Part shown: in pieces, positions 44,241 through 51,975 of the stretch | Layout of the letters: each line of letters begins with the position of its first letter | Position numbering within the stretch: position 1 is the first letter of the stretch | NCBI GenBank assembly: GCA_902579395.1 | Contig: CACHGK010000003.1 | Coordinates: 1 to 64,000 of the forward strand | Length of the DNA: 64,000 nt | Source: an uncultured Alphaproteobacteria bacterium | Lineage (GTDB): Bacteria > Pseudomonadota > Alphaproteobacteria > Methylaequorales > Methylaequoraceae | Reading direction: 5' to 3' | Notes under the pieces: generated by a model | Seen by the model: the letters and a program-made list of their open reading frames with translations, nothing else | The model's database searches: none | What the model was told of the DNA's origin: nothing | Translations under genes and position numbers: made by a program

Positions 44241-44687
44241 ATGCTAAATGTTTATCTGTCAGGAGAAATTCATACAGATTGGAGAGAAGAAATTATTAAA
44301 CTTTGTAAAGAGGAATCACTTGAGATAAAATTTACTTCTCCAGTAACAAATCACGAAGCCTCAGATAATTGTGGTGTAGAAATTTTAGGAGTTGAAGAAA
44401 AAAACTTTTGGAAAGATAATAAAGGGGCTAGGATAAATTCTATTAAAACAAAAAAATCAATTAAAGATTCAGATTTAGTTATAATAAAATTTGGTGAAAA
44501 GTATAAACAGTGGAATGCTGCGTTTGATGCTGGATTTGCCTCGGCTCTAAATAAATCTGTAATTGTTATTCACAATGATGAACATCAGCACGCACTTAAA
44601 GAGGTGGATGCTTTTGCTTCAGCAGTAGCAAAAGATCAGTATCAAGTTGTAAGAATATTAAAATATATTTTAAACGAATCACTTTAA
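44241..44687 (+). CDS. ytoQ: YtoQ family protein
   Basis: The 148-aa protein matches YtoQ/COG3613-like proteins throughout: LNVYLSGEIHTDWREEI, FTSPVTNHEASDNCGVEILG, SIKDSDLVIIKFGEKYKQWNAAFDAGFASAL and HQHALKEVDAFASAVAKDQYQVV. The fold resembles nucleoside 2-deoxyribosyltransferases, but the biochemical activity of YtoQ itself is not established. A good Shine-Dalgarno (AAAGGAG) sits about 7 nt before the ATG, which fixes the start. It is monocistronic or followed only by a 37-aa membrane ORF. Confidence 0.86.
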   Translation: MLNVYLSGEIHTDWREEIIKLCKEESLEIKFTSPVTNHEASDNCGVEILGVEEKNFWKDNKGARINSIKTKKSIKDSDLVIIKFGEKYKQWNAAFDAGFASALNKSVIVIHNDEHQHALKEVDAFASAVAKDQYQVVRILKYILNESL

Positions 44688-44698
44688 ACTAATATTTT

Positions 44699-44812
44699 AT
44701 GAAAAAGTTTATTCCCATGATAATTCTATTGTTTTTGATTTTGTTAGGTATTTTATCAAGTTACAAAAAAAAAATTGAGAGGCTGGATTGGCCTATTTTT
44801 TTTATGAAATAA
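44699..44812 (+). CDS. possible 37-aa single-pass membrane protein
   Basis: Short frame 11 nt after ytoQ, not in the ORF track. It gives MKKFIPMIILLFLILLGILS and then a short tail YKKKIERLDWPIFFMK. One strong membrane helix with basic flanks; the tail has aromatic residues. It could be a genuine micro-protein co-transcribed with ytoQ or a chance frame. No homolog is known to me. Confidence 0.4.
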   Translation: MKKFIPMIILLFLILLGILSSYKKKIERLDWPIFFMK

Positions 44813-44822
44813 TCTCATTTTA

Positions 44823-45212
44823 TTACTTTATTTTACAAATAATTTTAATTATTTCTCCACCTGAGCTTCCTGGTGGAAAATATTGCCATTTTGAATTTTT
44901 TACCTGACCTGATCCTCTACTTTTTTCTCCCTTTCCCAGATTTTGTCTGAAGAAGTTGGTTTCAAGATCTTTATACATCATTTCGTTACAATTGATTATA
45001 CGCTTAACAATTAGAGATAAATCTCCTTTAGAATCTTTTGCATTATAGTCGATCATCATGTTTACTTCTCGGAGTTTATTATTAATTAAAAGACTATTAT
45101 AGTCAAAATAAAATGTTGTTCCTTTTCGGTCAAATAACTTTGTCCATTCACACTTACCATCTATTGGAAAAATTAAAAGTAAAGAAAAACAAATAAATTT
45201 TATATTAAACAT
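44823..45212 (-). CDS. secreted adhesin-E-like protein (copy 1)
   Basis: A 129-aa exported protein with signal MFNIKFICFSLLLIFPIDGKC. The mature part follows the surface-adhesin E (Haemophilus PE-like) pattern: an early W-x-x-L-F, a strand block GTTFYFDYNSL, a middle Cys in KRIINCNEM and the ending WQYFPPGSSGGEIIKIICK. The two mature Cys likely form a disulfide. It is a tandem paralog of the gene at 45692, with DUF2784 between them. In this organism the role is unknown; the family name does not prove adhesion. Confidence 0.7.
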   Translation of the reverse strand: MFNIKFICFSLLLIFPIDGKCEWTKLFDRKGTTFYFDYNSLLINNKLREVNMMIDYNAKDSKGDLSLIVKRIINCNEMMYKDLETNFFRQNLGKGEKSRGSGQVKNSKWQYFPPGSSGGEIIKIICKIK

Positions 45213-45247
45213 CCTAATTAAATAAATTTTTATAATATCATGAGAAT

Positions 45248-45634
45248 TTATAATCTAATCTTTTTTTTTTTTTCTGGCGGAAACCTAAACCAAATAAAAA
45301 TTGTCCAAAATAAACATAAAATGTACAAAATCATAAAAAACAATCTTGGTAACTCCCAAAATATAATTTTTGAAACTAATGAACCTAAGAAACTATTTGA
45401 AATATAAATCCCACGCAAATGACTCTCGATGATAGTTAGAGGACAAGTAATTCCAATAATTGTTTCAATAGTGATCAAAGTCATCAGGCCTAGATGAATT
45501 AACCTGAGTTTCAATTTTTTAACCCATTTCCAATAGAATTGATATCCCATAGGAATTAATAAAAATAATGAAGAAATAAATACAACTATCATAAAGTGAA
45601 TTATTAAAACTAGGTCGGCAGTAATTTCTCTCAT
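45248..45634 (-). CDS. DUF2784 family membrane protein
   Basis: A 128-aa protein with four predicted helices and the DUF2784 pattern: LVLIIHFMIVVFISSLFLLI at the start, RLIHLGLMTLITIETIIGITCPLTIIESHLR in the middle (the conserved C-P-L-T) and a final helix with FRFPPEK. The function of the family is unknown. It lies between two adhesin-E-like genes on the same strand, with 35- and 57-nt gaps, so the three could be one transcription unit. Confidence 0.83.
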   Translation of the reverse strand: MREITADLVLIIHFMIVVFISSLFLLIPMGYQFYWKWVKKLKLRLIHLGLMTLITIETIIGITCPLTIIESHLRGIYISNSFLGSLVSKIIFWELPRLFFMILYILCLFWTIFIWFRFPPEKKKKIRL

Positions 45635-45691
45635 CTTATTGATCCTAAAAAAATAAAAACTTTTTATTTTTAAATTCTTAGATTTTAAGTT

Positions 45692-46084
45692 TTATGGTCT
45701 ATAAACCCTGTCACAAAGTAATTTGTTTACAAGGTTAGCACTAGTCCCTTCAGAATATTTTTTCCATTTTTTATTTGGCTTTCCTCTATAAATATTTTTG
45801 CCTCTCCCCATTTCATATTCAAATAACTCATAATTAAGGTCTCTTATTTTTAAATTTGTACAATCTAGTTCAGAATATGAAATGAGTGAGAAAATACCAT
45901 TTGCTTTTTTTTTTTTATAATTTACCAACTGACTGTAGAATATTCTATTTTTCTTTCTTATAATTGAACTGCTATCAATGAATAAATCACCTTCATTTAT
46001 TGAGAAAAGCATAATCCAGTCTGCATTTGAAGCTTTAGGAATAAGATTGGTGAGAAATAATATTAGAATTATTATAAATTTCAT
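45692..46084 (-). CDS. secreted adhesin-E-like protein (copy 2)
   Basis: A 130-aa exported protein with signal MKFIIILILFLTNLIPKASNA. The mature portion shows DWIMLFSINEGDLFIDSSSI, SYSELDCTNLKIRDLNYELFEYEMGRG, WKKYSEGTSANLVNKLLCD: same order of W, D-x-S-S, central Cys, G-x-G and final Cys as copy 1 at 44823. The two are tandem paralogs, moderately diverged. Start divergent to the plus-strand secreted protein gene across 13 to 85 nt. Confidence 0.68.
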   Translation of the reverse strand: MKFIIILILFLTNLIPKASNADWIMLFSINEGDLFIDSSSIIRKKNRIFYSQLVNYKKKKANGIFSLISYSELDCTNLKIRDLNYELFEYEMGRGKNIYRGKPNKKWKKYSEGTSANLVNKLLCDRVYRP

Positions 46085-46169
46085 ATAAGGATTTTAAATG
46101 AAGTTACTTTTTTTTCAAACAATTATATGTTTACTTGACACTTCACTAAAAAATCTAAAATATGAACTT

Positions 46170-46568
46170 ATGAAGTGGTGTGTTTTTTTGTTAATTTTTT
46201 TACAGTGTTTTAACTCTTCATTTGGAAAAGATCCTCATGATGATAATTTGAAGGGTAAAAATCTGATTTGTTTCAATGATTCTTTTAGTGTAGAAGATTG
46301 GGGTATAAGATTTTTAGGAAATAAAAATGTTGAATTATTTTCATTAAATAAATCTTTTTATGAAATTTACAAATATTCAAGAAAATACAGAACTGATGTT
46401 AACAATATTTTTATTATGAAATCAGACAAAGTTGAGTACGTAATTAGTAGATCAAGATTAAAATTGGGTAACAAACAATGTAAAATTGTAAATGGAAACC
46501 CTGCAGTTCTTCTGCAAGAGAGAATTAAAAGTTTAAAATTAAAAAAAATAGAGGGTAATAAAATTTAA
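46170..46568 (+). CDS. small secreted protein of unknown function
   Basis: The ORF track starts at 46098, but ATG 46170 gives a proper signal peptide (MKWCVFLLIFLQCFNSSFG) and a 132-aa protein; the longer N-terminus is unlike a signal and may be untranslated. The mature part has LICFNDSFSVEDWGIRFLGN and SRLKLGNKQCKI with two Cys that may pair. It shares the loose order C-x-x-x, G-x-x-F-x-G-N with the following gene product, so the two may be remote relatives. No known family. Confidence 0.55.
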   Translation: MKWCVFLLIFLQCFNSSFGKDPHDDNLKGKNLICFNDSFSVEDWGIRFLGNKNVELFSLNKSFYEIYKYSRKYRTDVNNIFIMKSDKVEYVISRSRLKLGNKQCKIVNGNPAVLLQERIKSLKLKKIEGNKI

Positions 46569-46573
46569 AATTT

Positions 46574-47050
46574 ATGAAGATCATATTTTTTTTGCTTTTT
46601 TTTCCACTTTCGGTACATACAAAAGTTCTACTTACATGTGAAACTCACAAGCATGTAGGTTTAAACTTTTTTGGTAATGATTTCAATGAGATTCTTGACC
46701 ATGTAAAATTAAAAAAATTTGATATAAAACTTACTAGTACTAGGAAAAAAATTTTTGAACGGGAAAAAAAAAAATTAAAAAAAAATGTCCCGCTCAAAAC
46801 TTCTCATTTTATAGAAATTGTTTTAATAAGATCTTCAGGCTACGCTATTCCTATGCACTGCTCATGGATATTTGACGTTAGGAATGATCAAATTAGCCAA
46901 AGAGATTTTAACTGTATTGGATACCCTAAGAATGATAGAATTTTAAGTTTAGATTATAATGGAAATTTTATGTTTTCTTCAAAATTTGATGAATTTTTTC
47001 CTAATAAGAGAAACCAAACACTTCATTCATTATTAGGAATTTGTAAATAA
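46574..47050 (+). CDS. small secreted protein of unknown function
   Basis: A 158-aa exported protein with signal MKIIFFLLFFPLSVHT. The mature part begins KVLLTCETHKHVGLNFFGND, contains a very basic stretch (FEREKKKLKKNVPLK) and ends with SLLGICK; four Cys in all (LTCETH, MHCSWI, FNCIGY, GICK). Five nt separate it from the previous gene, so co-expression is likely. I recognise no family; Cys content and signal indicate a periplasmic or surface location. Confidence 0.58.
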   Translation: MKIIFFLLFFPLSVHTKVLLTCETHKHVGLNFFGNDFNEILDHVKLKKFDIKLTSTRKKIFEREKKKLKKNVPLKTSHFIEIVLIRSSGYAIPMHCSWIFDVRNDQISQRDFNCIGYPKNDRILSLDYNGNFMFSSKFDEFFPNKRNQTLHSLLGICK

Positions 47051-47107
47051 TTAATATTCTTCAAGTTCCTCTTTTTTAATAAATTATTATATAGTAGGAA
47101 TATTGAT

Positions 47108-47302
47108 ATGAGTAAATTTAAATATAAGGTAATAGACTATGTTAATATAGAGCATCATAGCAACTTGGACGTGGAAAATTTTTTAAATAATTTAGGTCTT
47201 GATTGTTATGAGCTTGTTGAGGTTTTAGATATGGGAGAGAATAATACAAATAAGGAAGGAAAAAGTTCAAGATATAGATATGTATTTAAAAAAAAATTAT
47301 AA
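47108..47302 (+). CDS. hypothetical 64-aa protein
   Basis: A short soluble product (MSKFKYKVIDYVNIEHHSNL..., ending SSRYRYVFKKKL) with an alpha/beta pattern. The middle FLNNLGLDCYELVEVLDMGE looks like a helix-strand pair, and the final YRYVFKKK is a strand typical of short DUF4177-like proteins (K-x-x-N-x-x-G-x-x-G-W-E-L-V-x-V). That resemblance is loose: the usual G-W-E-L-V appears as C-Y-E-L-V. No signal. It overlaps the next small ORF by 23 nt. Confidence 0.5.
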   Translation: MSKFKYKVIDYVNIEHHSNLDVENFLNNLGLDCYELVEVLDMGENNTNKEGKSSRYRYVFKKKL

Positions 47303-47483
47303 AGAATTAAAAATTAAAGATTTAAATAATAATTATTATGAGGTTAAAAATATAAAAAACTTTATTTATCATATTGAAAACTTTCATTCGAATGGCACTT
47401 CAATTCACGAAGAAGAGGGTTTTTATTTTAAAGTTGATGACAACTTCAGAAAAAAATTAAAGAAAATTAAAAAAATTTTATAA
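47280..47483 (+). CDS. hypothetical 67-aa basic protein
   Basis: A small Lys/Asn-rich product (MYLKKNYKELKIKDLNNNYY..., ending FRKKLKKIKKIL). It starts inside the previous small gene and its stop is directly followed by the cysS ATG. The middle part IYHIENFHSNGTSIHEEEGF is less repetitive than AT-rich noise, supporting coding. No motif is recognised. Confidence 0.45.
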   Translation: MYLKKNYKELKIKDLNNNYYEVKNIKNFIYHIENFHSNGTSIHEEEGFYFKVDDNFRKKLKKIKKIL

Positions 47484-48860
47484 ATGAAGTTTTTTATATT
47501 TGATAGTTTATCGAGAACAAAAAAAGAATTTGTTCCTATTGATTCAAATAAAGTTAGAATTTATGCATGTGGTCCAACTGTCTATGATTATGCTCATATA
47601 GGTAATGCACGAATGGCTGTGGTTACAGACCTCTTGGTAAAAACTCTAAAAAAAAAATTTAAAAATGTCACTTTTGTATCTAATATTACCGATATTGATG
47701 ATAAAATTATCGATGCCTCTAAGAAATCTGGTGTGCCAATATCAAAATTAACATCAAAATTTCATGAAATATACAATAAGGAAATGAATGCTTTAAATGT
47801 TAGCCCCCCAGATTTTCAGCCAAAAGCATCTGATCATATTAATGAGATGATTGAAATGATAGAAGAGTTAGTGAATAAAGATTGTGCATATTTCTCAAAT
47901 AATCACATTATTTTTAGGGTTGAAAGTTATAAGTATTATGGGCAATTGTCTGGAAGAAGTTTAGATGAGCAGCTTGCTGGTTCTAGGATTGAAATTGCAG
48001 ATTATAAAAAAAATCCTAGAGATTTTATTTTATGGAAACCAAGCGAATCTAATGAACCAGGGTGGGACTCTCCTTGGGGAAGAGGAAGGCCTGGATGGCA
48101 TATAGAATGTAGCGCGATGTCAAAAAAATGTTTAAATATTCCATTTGATATTCATTGTGGTGGGGTGGATCTTACATTTCCACATCATGAAAATGAAATT
48201 GCTCAAAGCTGTTCTGCAATAAAAGTAGATTGTGAACCTCAAAATTTTTGCAGATATTGGTTTCATAATGGATTTGTTACATCAGATGGTGAAAAAATGT
48301 CAAAATCATTGGGTAATATTAAGTTAGTGAATGAAATATTAAAAAAATATAGTGGAGAAGTAATAAGACTTAGCCTATTAAGTGCTCATTACAGGCAACC
48401 GTTAAATTGGACAGAGGCTATTCTCCAACAATCAGAAAAAACACTTTCAAGGATCTTTAAAAACTTAGAGAAAATTAAAAAAGATGAAATTGAGGATTCA
48501 CAAATTAAAAAAAATGAATTTTTTTTGGAATTTCAAGAGAGTTTATTTGATGATTTAAATACTCCAAAATCACTTAGTATTCTGAACGTACTTATAAATA
48601 AATTAAAAGAATCTAATAAAAAACAACAGTCAAAAATCTACACTGCAATAATCGAGGCGATGAAGTTGTTGGGAATAGGTAAAAACAAAGAAATTATAAT
48701 AGAAAATTTTGATTTGATAAAAAAATTGATTGATGAAAGAGATCGAGCACGACAAAAAAAAGATTTTGATAGAGCAGATGAGATTAGGCTAGAATTATCT
48801 AAAATAAACGTTGAAATCGAAGATACAAAAGAGGGAACAAAGTGGAAAAAATTAAAATAA
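47484..48860 (+). CDS. cysS: cysteinyl-tRNA synthetase
   Basis: Class I aminoacyl-tRNA synthetase. The HIGH motif is HIGN in YDYAHIGNARMAVV, zinc ligands appear in YACGPTVYD, HIECSAMS and the HHENE element, and the KMSKS loop is EKMSKSLGN. Length of 458 aa is standard. It directly follows the two small ORFs with no gap and overlaps the YidD-GNAT fusion gene by 19 nt. Confidence 0.97.
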   Translation: MKFFIFDSLSRTKKEFVPIDSNKVRIYACGPTVYDYAHIGNARMAVVTDLLVKTLKKKFKNVTFVSNITDIDDKIIDASKKSGVPISKLTSKFHEIYNKEMNALNVSPPDFQPKASDHINEMIEMIEELVNKDCAYFSNNHIIFRVESYKYYGQLSGRSLDEQLAGSRIEIADYKKNPRDFILWKPSESNEPGWDSPWGRGRPGWHIECSAMSKKCLNIPFDIHCGGVDLTFPHHENEIAQSCSAIKVDCEPQNFCRYWFHNGFVTSDGEKMSKSLGNIKLVNEILKKYSGEVIRLSLLSAHYRQPLNWTEAILQQSEKTLSRIFKNLEKIKKDEIEDSQIKKNEFFLEFQESLFDDLNTPKSLSILNVLINKLKESNKKQQSKIYTAIIEAMKLLGIGKNKEIIIENFDLIKKLIDERDRARQKKDFDRADEIRLELSKINVEIEDTKEGTKWKKLK

Positions 48861-49513
48861 GAATACAATTAATTTATTTAATCATTATCCCGATAAAAAT
48901 ATATCAATTATTTATTTCACCGTTAATTTCAAATAATTGTAGATTTTATCCTAGTTGTTCTAATTATTGTATTGAATCACTATTAAAGTTTGGCTTTATT
49001 AAAGGATCATTTCTTACTTTTTTAAGATTAATAAAATGTCACCCATTCGGAAAAAGTGGTTTTGATCCTGTAAAAAAAAAAATTACTTTTAAACCAGTTA
49101 AATTAGAAAGAATTAAAAATTACAGAAAAGAAAACCTTTACTATAACCTACCAAACAAATTGGCTTCATATAAAGAAGATAATTATTCAAGTACTAAGCA
49201 TTTTGGTTTGTTTTCTGATGATAAATTGATTTCTGGTTTGACTTTAATAGAAGATCGGTCTGCTTATAAAAATAACAAATCAATTCAAATAAGAGGAATG
49301 TTTACAATTAAAGGTGAATATAATAAAGGTTATGGAACTTCTTTAATAAACTTTTTAATTGATTACTCAAAAAAAAGAAAAATTAAAAAAATCTGGTGTA
49401 ATGCAAGATTTACTGCAATTAACTTTTATGAAAAAAATAGCTTCCATTCATATGGAAACACTTTTCAAATAAAATTTATTGGGAAACACAAAAAAGTAGT
49501 AAGGGAAATTTAA
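48842..49513 (+). CDS. YidD membrane-insertion factor fused to a GNAT acetyltransferase
   Basis: Residues 1-82 are a full YidD domain: IIIPIKIYQLFISPLISNNCRFYPSCSNYCIESLLKFG, then LIKCHPFGKSGFDPV, with all three conserved Cys. YidD is normally a free 70-90 aa amphipathic protein that helps YidC-type insertion. Here the frame continues without a stop into a GNAT domain (about 86-223): SSTKHFGLFSDDKLISG, the acetyl-CoA motif A RGMFTIKGEYNKGYGTSLIN and the end WCNARFTAINFYEKNSF with the final IGKHKK. It overlaps cysS by 19 nt and abuts the DUF2237 gene. The fused arrangement is unusual; a natural frame fusion or an assembly frameshift should be told apart. Confidence 0.85.
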   Translation: MEKIKIRIQLIYLIIIPIKIYQLFISPLISNNCRFYPSCSNYCIESLLKFGFIKGSFLTFLRLIKCHPFGKSGFDPVKKKITFKPVKLERIKNYRKENLYYNLPNKLASYKEDNYSSTKHFGLFSDDKLISGLTLIEDRSAYKNNKSIQIRGMFTIKGEYNKGYGTSLINFLIDYSKKRKIKKIWCNARFTAINFYEKNSFHSYGNTFQIKFIGKHKKVVREI

Positions 49514-49888
49514 GTGAAAAAATATCAAATTAATGTTTTAGGAGAAAAATTAATTAAATGTTCAACAGACCCGGTTACTGGTTTTAGAAGGAATGGATGT
49601 TGTGAGTCATTTAAAGATGATCCTGGAAAACATATTCTTTGTGCTGTTATAAACCAAAAATTCTTAGATTTTCAATTTGCAATAGGAAATGACCTTATAA
49701 CTCCATCAAAAGAGTTTAATTTTCCTGGATTGATTTCAGGCAACAGATGGTGTGTTTGCGCAAACCTTTGGTTAGAAGCATATAAATACTCATGTGCAAC
49801 CTCTGTGATTCTATCATCAACGAATATTGAAGTTTTAGAAATTATTGATCTTGAAATATTAAAAAAGTTTGCATTAGATTTAAACTGA
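49514..49888 (+). CDS. DUF2237 family protein
   Basis: The 124-aa protein matches DUF2237 along its length: NVLGEKLIKCSTDPVTGFRRNGCCESFKDDPGKH, FAIGNDLITPSKEFNFPGLISGNRWCVCANLWLEA. Many conserved Cys (CST, GCC, WCVCA) suggest a metal or cluster site, but the function of this widespread family is not established. The GTG start at 49514 abuts the previous stop. No signal or TM segment. Confidence 0.88.
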   Translation: MKKYQINVLGEKLIKCSTDPVTGFRRNGCCESFKDDPGKHILCAVINQKFLDFQFAIGNDLITPSKEFNFPGLISGNRWCVCANLWLEAYKYSCATSVILSSTNIEVLEIIDLEILKKFALDLN

Positions 49889-49903
49889 AATTATTATCTT
49901 GAA

Positions 49904-50431
49904 ATGAAAAAAGTACTTATTATTTCATCTACAAGAAATTCTAATCTTGACTTATCCAAAGATATAAAAAACTACTTGATGGATAAGGATGAATTAGAGA
50001 CAGAGGTAATCGCTTTAGAGGATTTTGAACTTCCCCTATACACTCCTACTCTTGAGGAACAATTTAAAAGTACTGAATCTTTCCCAAAAAATATAAGTAA
50101 AATAAAAGATTTAATTTGTTCTTCTGATGTAATGATATGGTGTAGCCCTGAATACAATGGAGGAATTTCTCCAATTGTTACGAACACGATTGCATGGATT
50201 AGTAGAGCAACTGATGATTGGAAAGAAGGATTTAAGGATAAACATTGCCTAATTTGCACATCATCTGGGGGTAACGGGAAAAACTTTATTAAAGGTTTTG
50301 AAATGCAACTAAAATACTTGGGCTCTAATGTTTTTGATAGATCTTTAATAAAAACTAAAGCTAAGAATATTGAAGAATTTGAATTCACTTCTGTTTTAAC
50401 TGATTTTTATAAAAATATTTTTAGCGAATAG
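49904..50431 (+). CDS. NADPH-dependent FMN reductase family protein
   Basis: Flavodoxin-fold protein of 175 aa: KVLIISSTRNSN (phosphate-binding start), VMIWCSPEYNGGISPIVTNTIAWISR (the family's P-E-Y-N-G-G motif) and LICTSSGGNGKNFIKGFEM (second phosphate loop). Members reduce FMN, quinones, azo dyes or chromate with NAD(P)H. It follows DUF2237 by 15 nt; a strong terminator lies 57 nt downstream, so this gene closes the cysS transcription unit. Confidence 0.88.
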   Translation: MKKVLIISSTRNSNLDLSKDIKNYLMDKDELETEVIALEDFELPLYTPTLEEQFKSTESFPKNISKIKDLICSSDVMIWCSPEYNGGISPIVTNTIAWISRATDDWKEGFKDKHCLICTSSGGNGKNFIKGFEMQLKYLGSNVFDRSLIKTKAKNIEEFEFTSVLTDFYKNIFSE

Positions 50432-50464
50432 TAAATAAATTCTAATCAAGTCGTTATTGTATAT

Positions 50465-50474
50465 GCAAGCTTGC
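50465..50474. repeat. 10-bp perfect palindrome between gene and terminator
   Basis: GCAAGCTTGC is a self-complementary 10-mer in the 157-bp gap after the FMN reductase gene. It is too short to act as a hairpin in RNA. It could be a protein site or a chance palindrome; the window shows no second copy that I noticed. Confidence 0.25.
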
Positions 50475-50488
50475 TTTCCATTAACTGC

Positions 50489-50514
50489 AAAAAGGGGTGG
50501 CAACACCCCTTTTT
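50489..50514 (+). terminator. strong rho-independent terminator
   Basis: GGGGTG pairs with CACCCC around a GCAA tetraloop (GNRA type) and is extended by five A-T pairs on each side (AAAAA...TTTTT). The stem has 11 bp and the downstream T-run is part of the stem base, so it could work in both directions. It is the clearest terminator in the window and separates the cysS-to-FMN-reductase genes from gor. Confidence 0.88.
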
Positions 50515-50588
50515 ATAAATGTTCTTTACTATTTTTAACTTTACATAATATAAAATAAATTAATATATAAAGTTTGTGAGATATTTAC

Positions 50589-51923
50589 ATGGCTGAAAAA
50601 TTTGATTTATTTGTCGTTGGGGGTGGATCAGGTGGAATAAGGGCAGCAAGATATGCTTCATCCCATGGAATTAAAACTGGACTTGCTGAGGGGTGGACAT
50701 TGGGTGGAACTTGTGTGAATAGAGGTTGTATTCCAAAAAAACTTTATGCCTTTGCTTCTCATTTTGCTGATGAACTTCAAATCATGAAATCGTATGGATG
50801 GAGCACTTTGGAATCAAGATTCGATTGGAAAAAACTCACTGCTAACAAGAAAAAAGAAATAAAAAGATTAAACTATATCTATTGCAATTTACTCAAGAAA
50901 TCTAAAGTAAGGGTTTACAATAATTATGCACAATTTTTAGATGATAAAATTTTAAAAATTGGTAATAAACTTATTGAGGCAAAAAAAATATTAATTTCAG
51001 TTGGAACAAAACCAAAAAAGCTTGAACAATTTAAAGAATTAAATTTAATTTCATCTGATGAGGCATTTGATTTAAAATCTCTTCCCAAAAATATCCTTAT
51101 TCTTGGTGGTGGGTACATTGCTGTTGAATTTGCAAGTATATTTAATGGTTTAGGAGTGAATACAAGTTTATGTATAAGAGGCAAAAGAATTTTAAAAGAT
51201 TTTGATTCAGAGATTTCTGAATTCTTGATGGAGCAAATGTCACATAAAGGTATAAAAATAATAAGAGAGGACTTTCCTAAAAAAATTGAATTTAAAAACA
51301 ATAAATTTAATGTATGTTTTAGTAGAAAAAGATTGAGTTATGATAGGATTATGGAGGCTACTGGAAGAGTCCCAAATCTTGATAAATTAAAGATTCATAA
51401 TGCAAATGTTAAATTAAACAATAATGGGGCAATACTTATAGATAAAAATTTTAGAACCTCACAAAAACATATATTTGCTATTGGTGATGTAGTTGATAGA
51501 GTCCAATTAACACCTGTAGCAATTGCAGAGGCCATGGTTTTTGTAAAGAATTTGTTATCTAAAGATAATCATAAACTAAGTTATAAAAATATACCTACTG
51601 CTGTTTTTTCGAATCCAAATTATGCATGTATTGGCTATAATGAGAAAGAAGCAAAAAAACTATTTGGTAAAATAAAGATATATAAATCTACTTTCAAAGC
51701 TTTAAAACTTTCAATTACAAATTCAAATGAAAAAGTTTTTATTAAACTAATCACCCACAAGTCAAGTGATAAAATTCTTGGTCTTCATTATATAGGTGAA
51801 AATGCTGCTGAAATTGTACAGGGGTTTTCTGTTGCGGTTGTCAATGGTTTGACGAAAAAACAGCTCGATAAAACAATTGGGATACATCCATCAAGTGCTG
51901 AAGAGATTGTTACTTTAAAATAA
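50589..51923 (+). CDS. gor: glutathione-disulfide reductase
   Basis: NADPH-dependent flavoprotein reducing GSSG. The FAD site is FDLFVVGGGSGGIRAARYAS, the redox disulfide is GGTCVNRGCIPKK, the NADPH site is ILILGGGYIAVEFASIFNGLG and the C-terminal dimer motif is GIHPSSAEEIV. The use of IHPSSAEE and the N-terminal layout point to glutathione reductase rather than lipoamide dehydrogenase. Length of 444 aa is typical. It starts a new transcription unit after the terminator. Confidence 0.94.
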   Translation: MAEKFDLFVVGGGSGGIRAARYASSHGIKTGLAEGWTLGGTCVNRGCIPKKLYAFASHFADELQIMKSYGWSTLESRFDWKKLTANKKKEIKRLNYIYCNLLKKSKVRVYNNYAQFLDDKILKIGNKLIEAKKILISVGTKPKKLEQFKELNLISSDEAFDLKSLPKNILILGGGYIAVEFASIFNGLGVNTSLCIRGKRILKDFDSEISEFLMEQMSHKGIKIIREDFPKKIEFKNNKFNVCFSRKRLSYDRIMEATGRVPNLDKLKIHNANVKLNNNGAILIDKNFRTSQKHIFAIGDVVDRVQLTPVAIAEAMVFVKNLLSKDNHKLSYKNIPTAVFSNPNYACIGYNEKEAKKLFGKIKIYKSTFKALKLSITNSNEKVFIKLITHKSSDKILGLHYIGENAAEIVQGFSVAVVNGLTKKQLDKTIGIHPSSAEEIVTLK

Positions 51924-51975
51924 AGAATATTAAGAGTTTGAATTTTAAATTATAAATTATTATAAAGTGAATAGA

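Noticed and set aside
47051-47107. Imperfect inverted repeat AATATTC...GAATATT before the 64-aa ORF
   Set aside because: Only 7 bp, A/T-rich with a long loop and no T-run; not a convincing terminator or operator.
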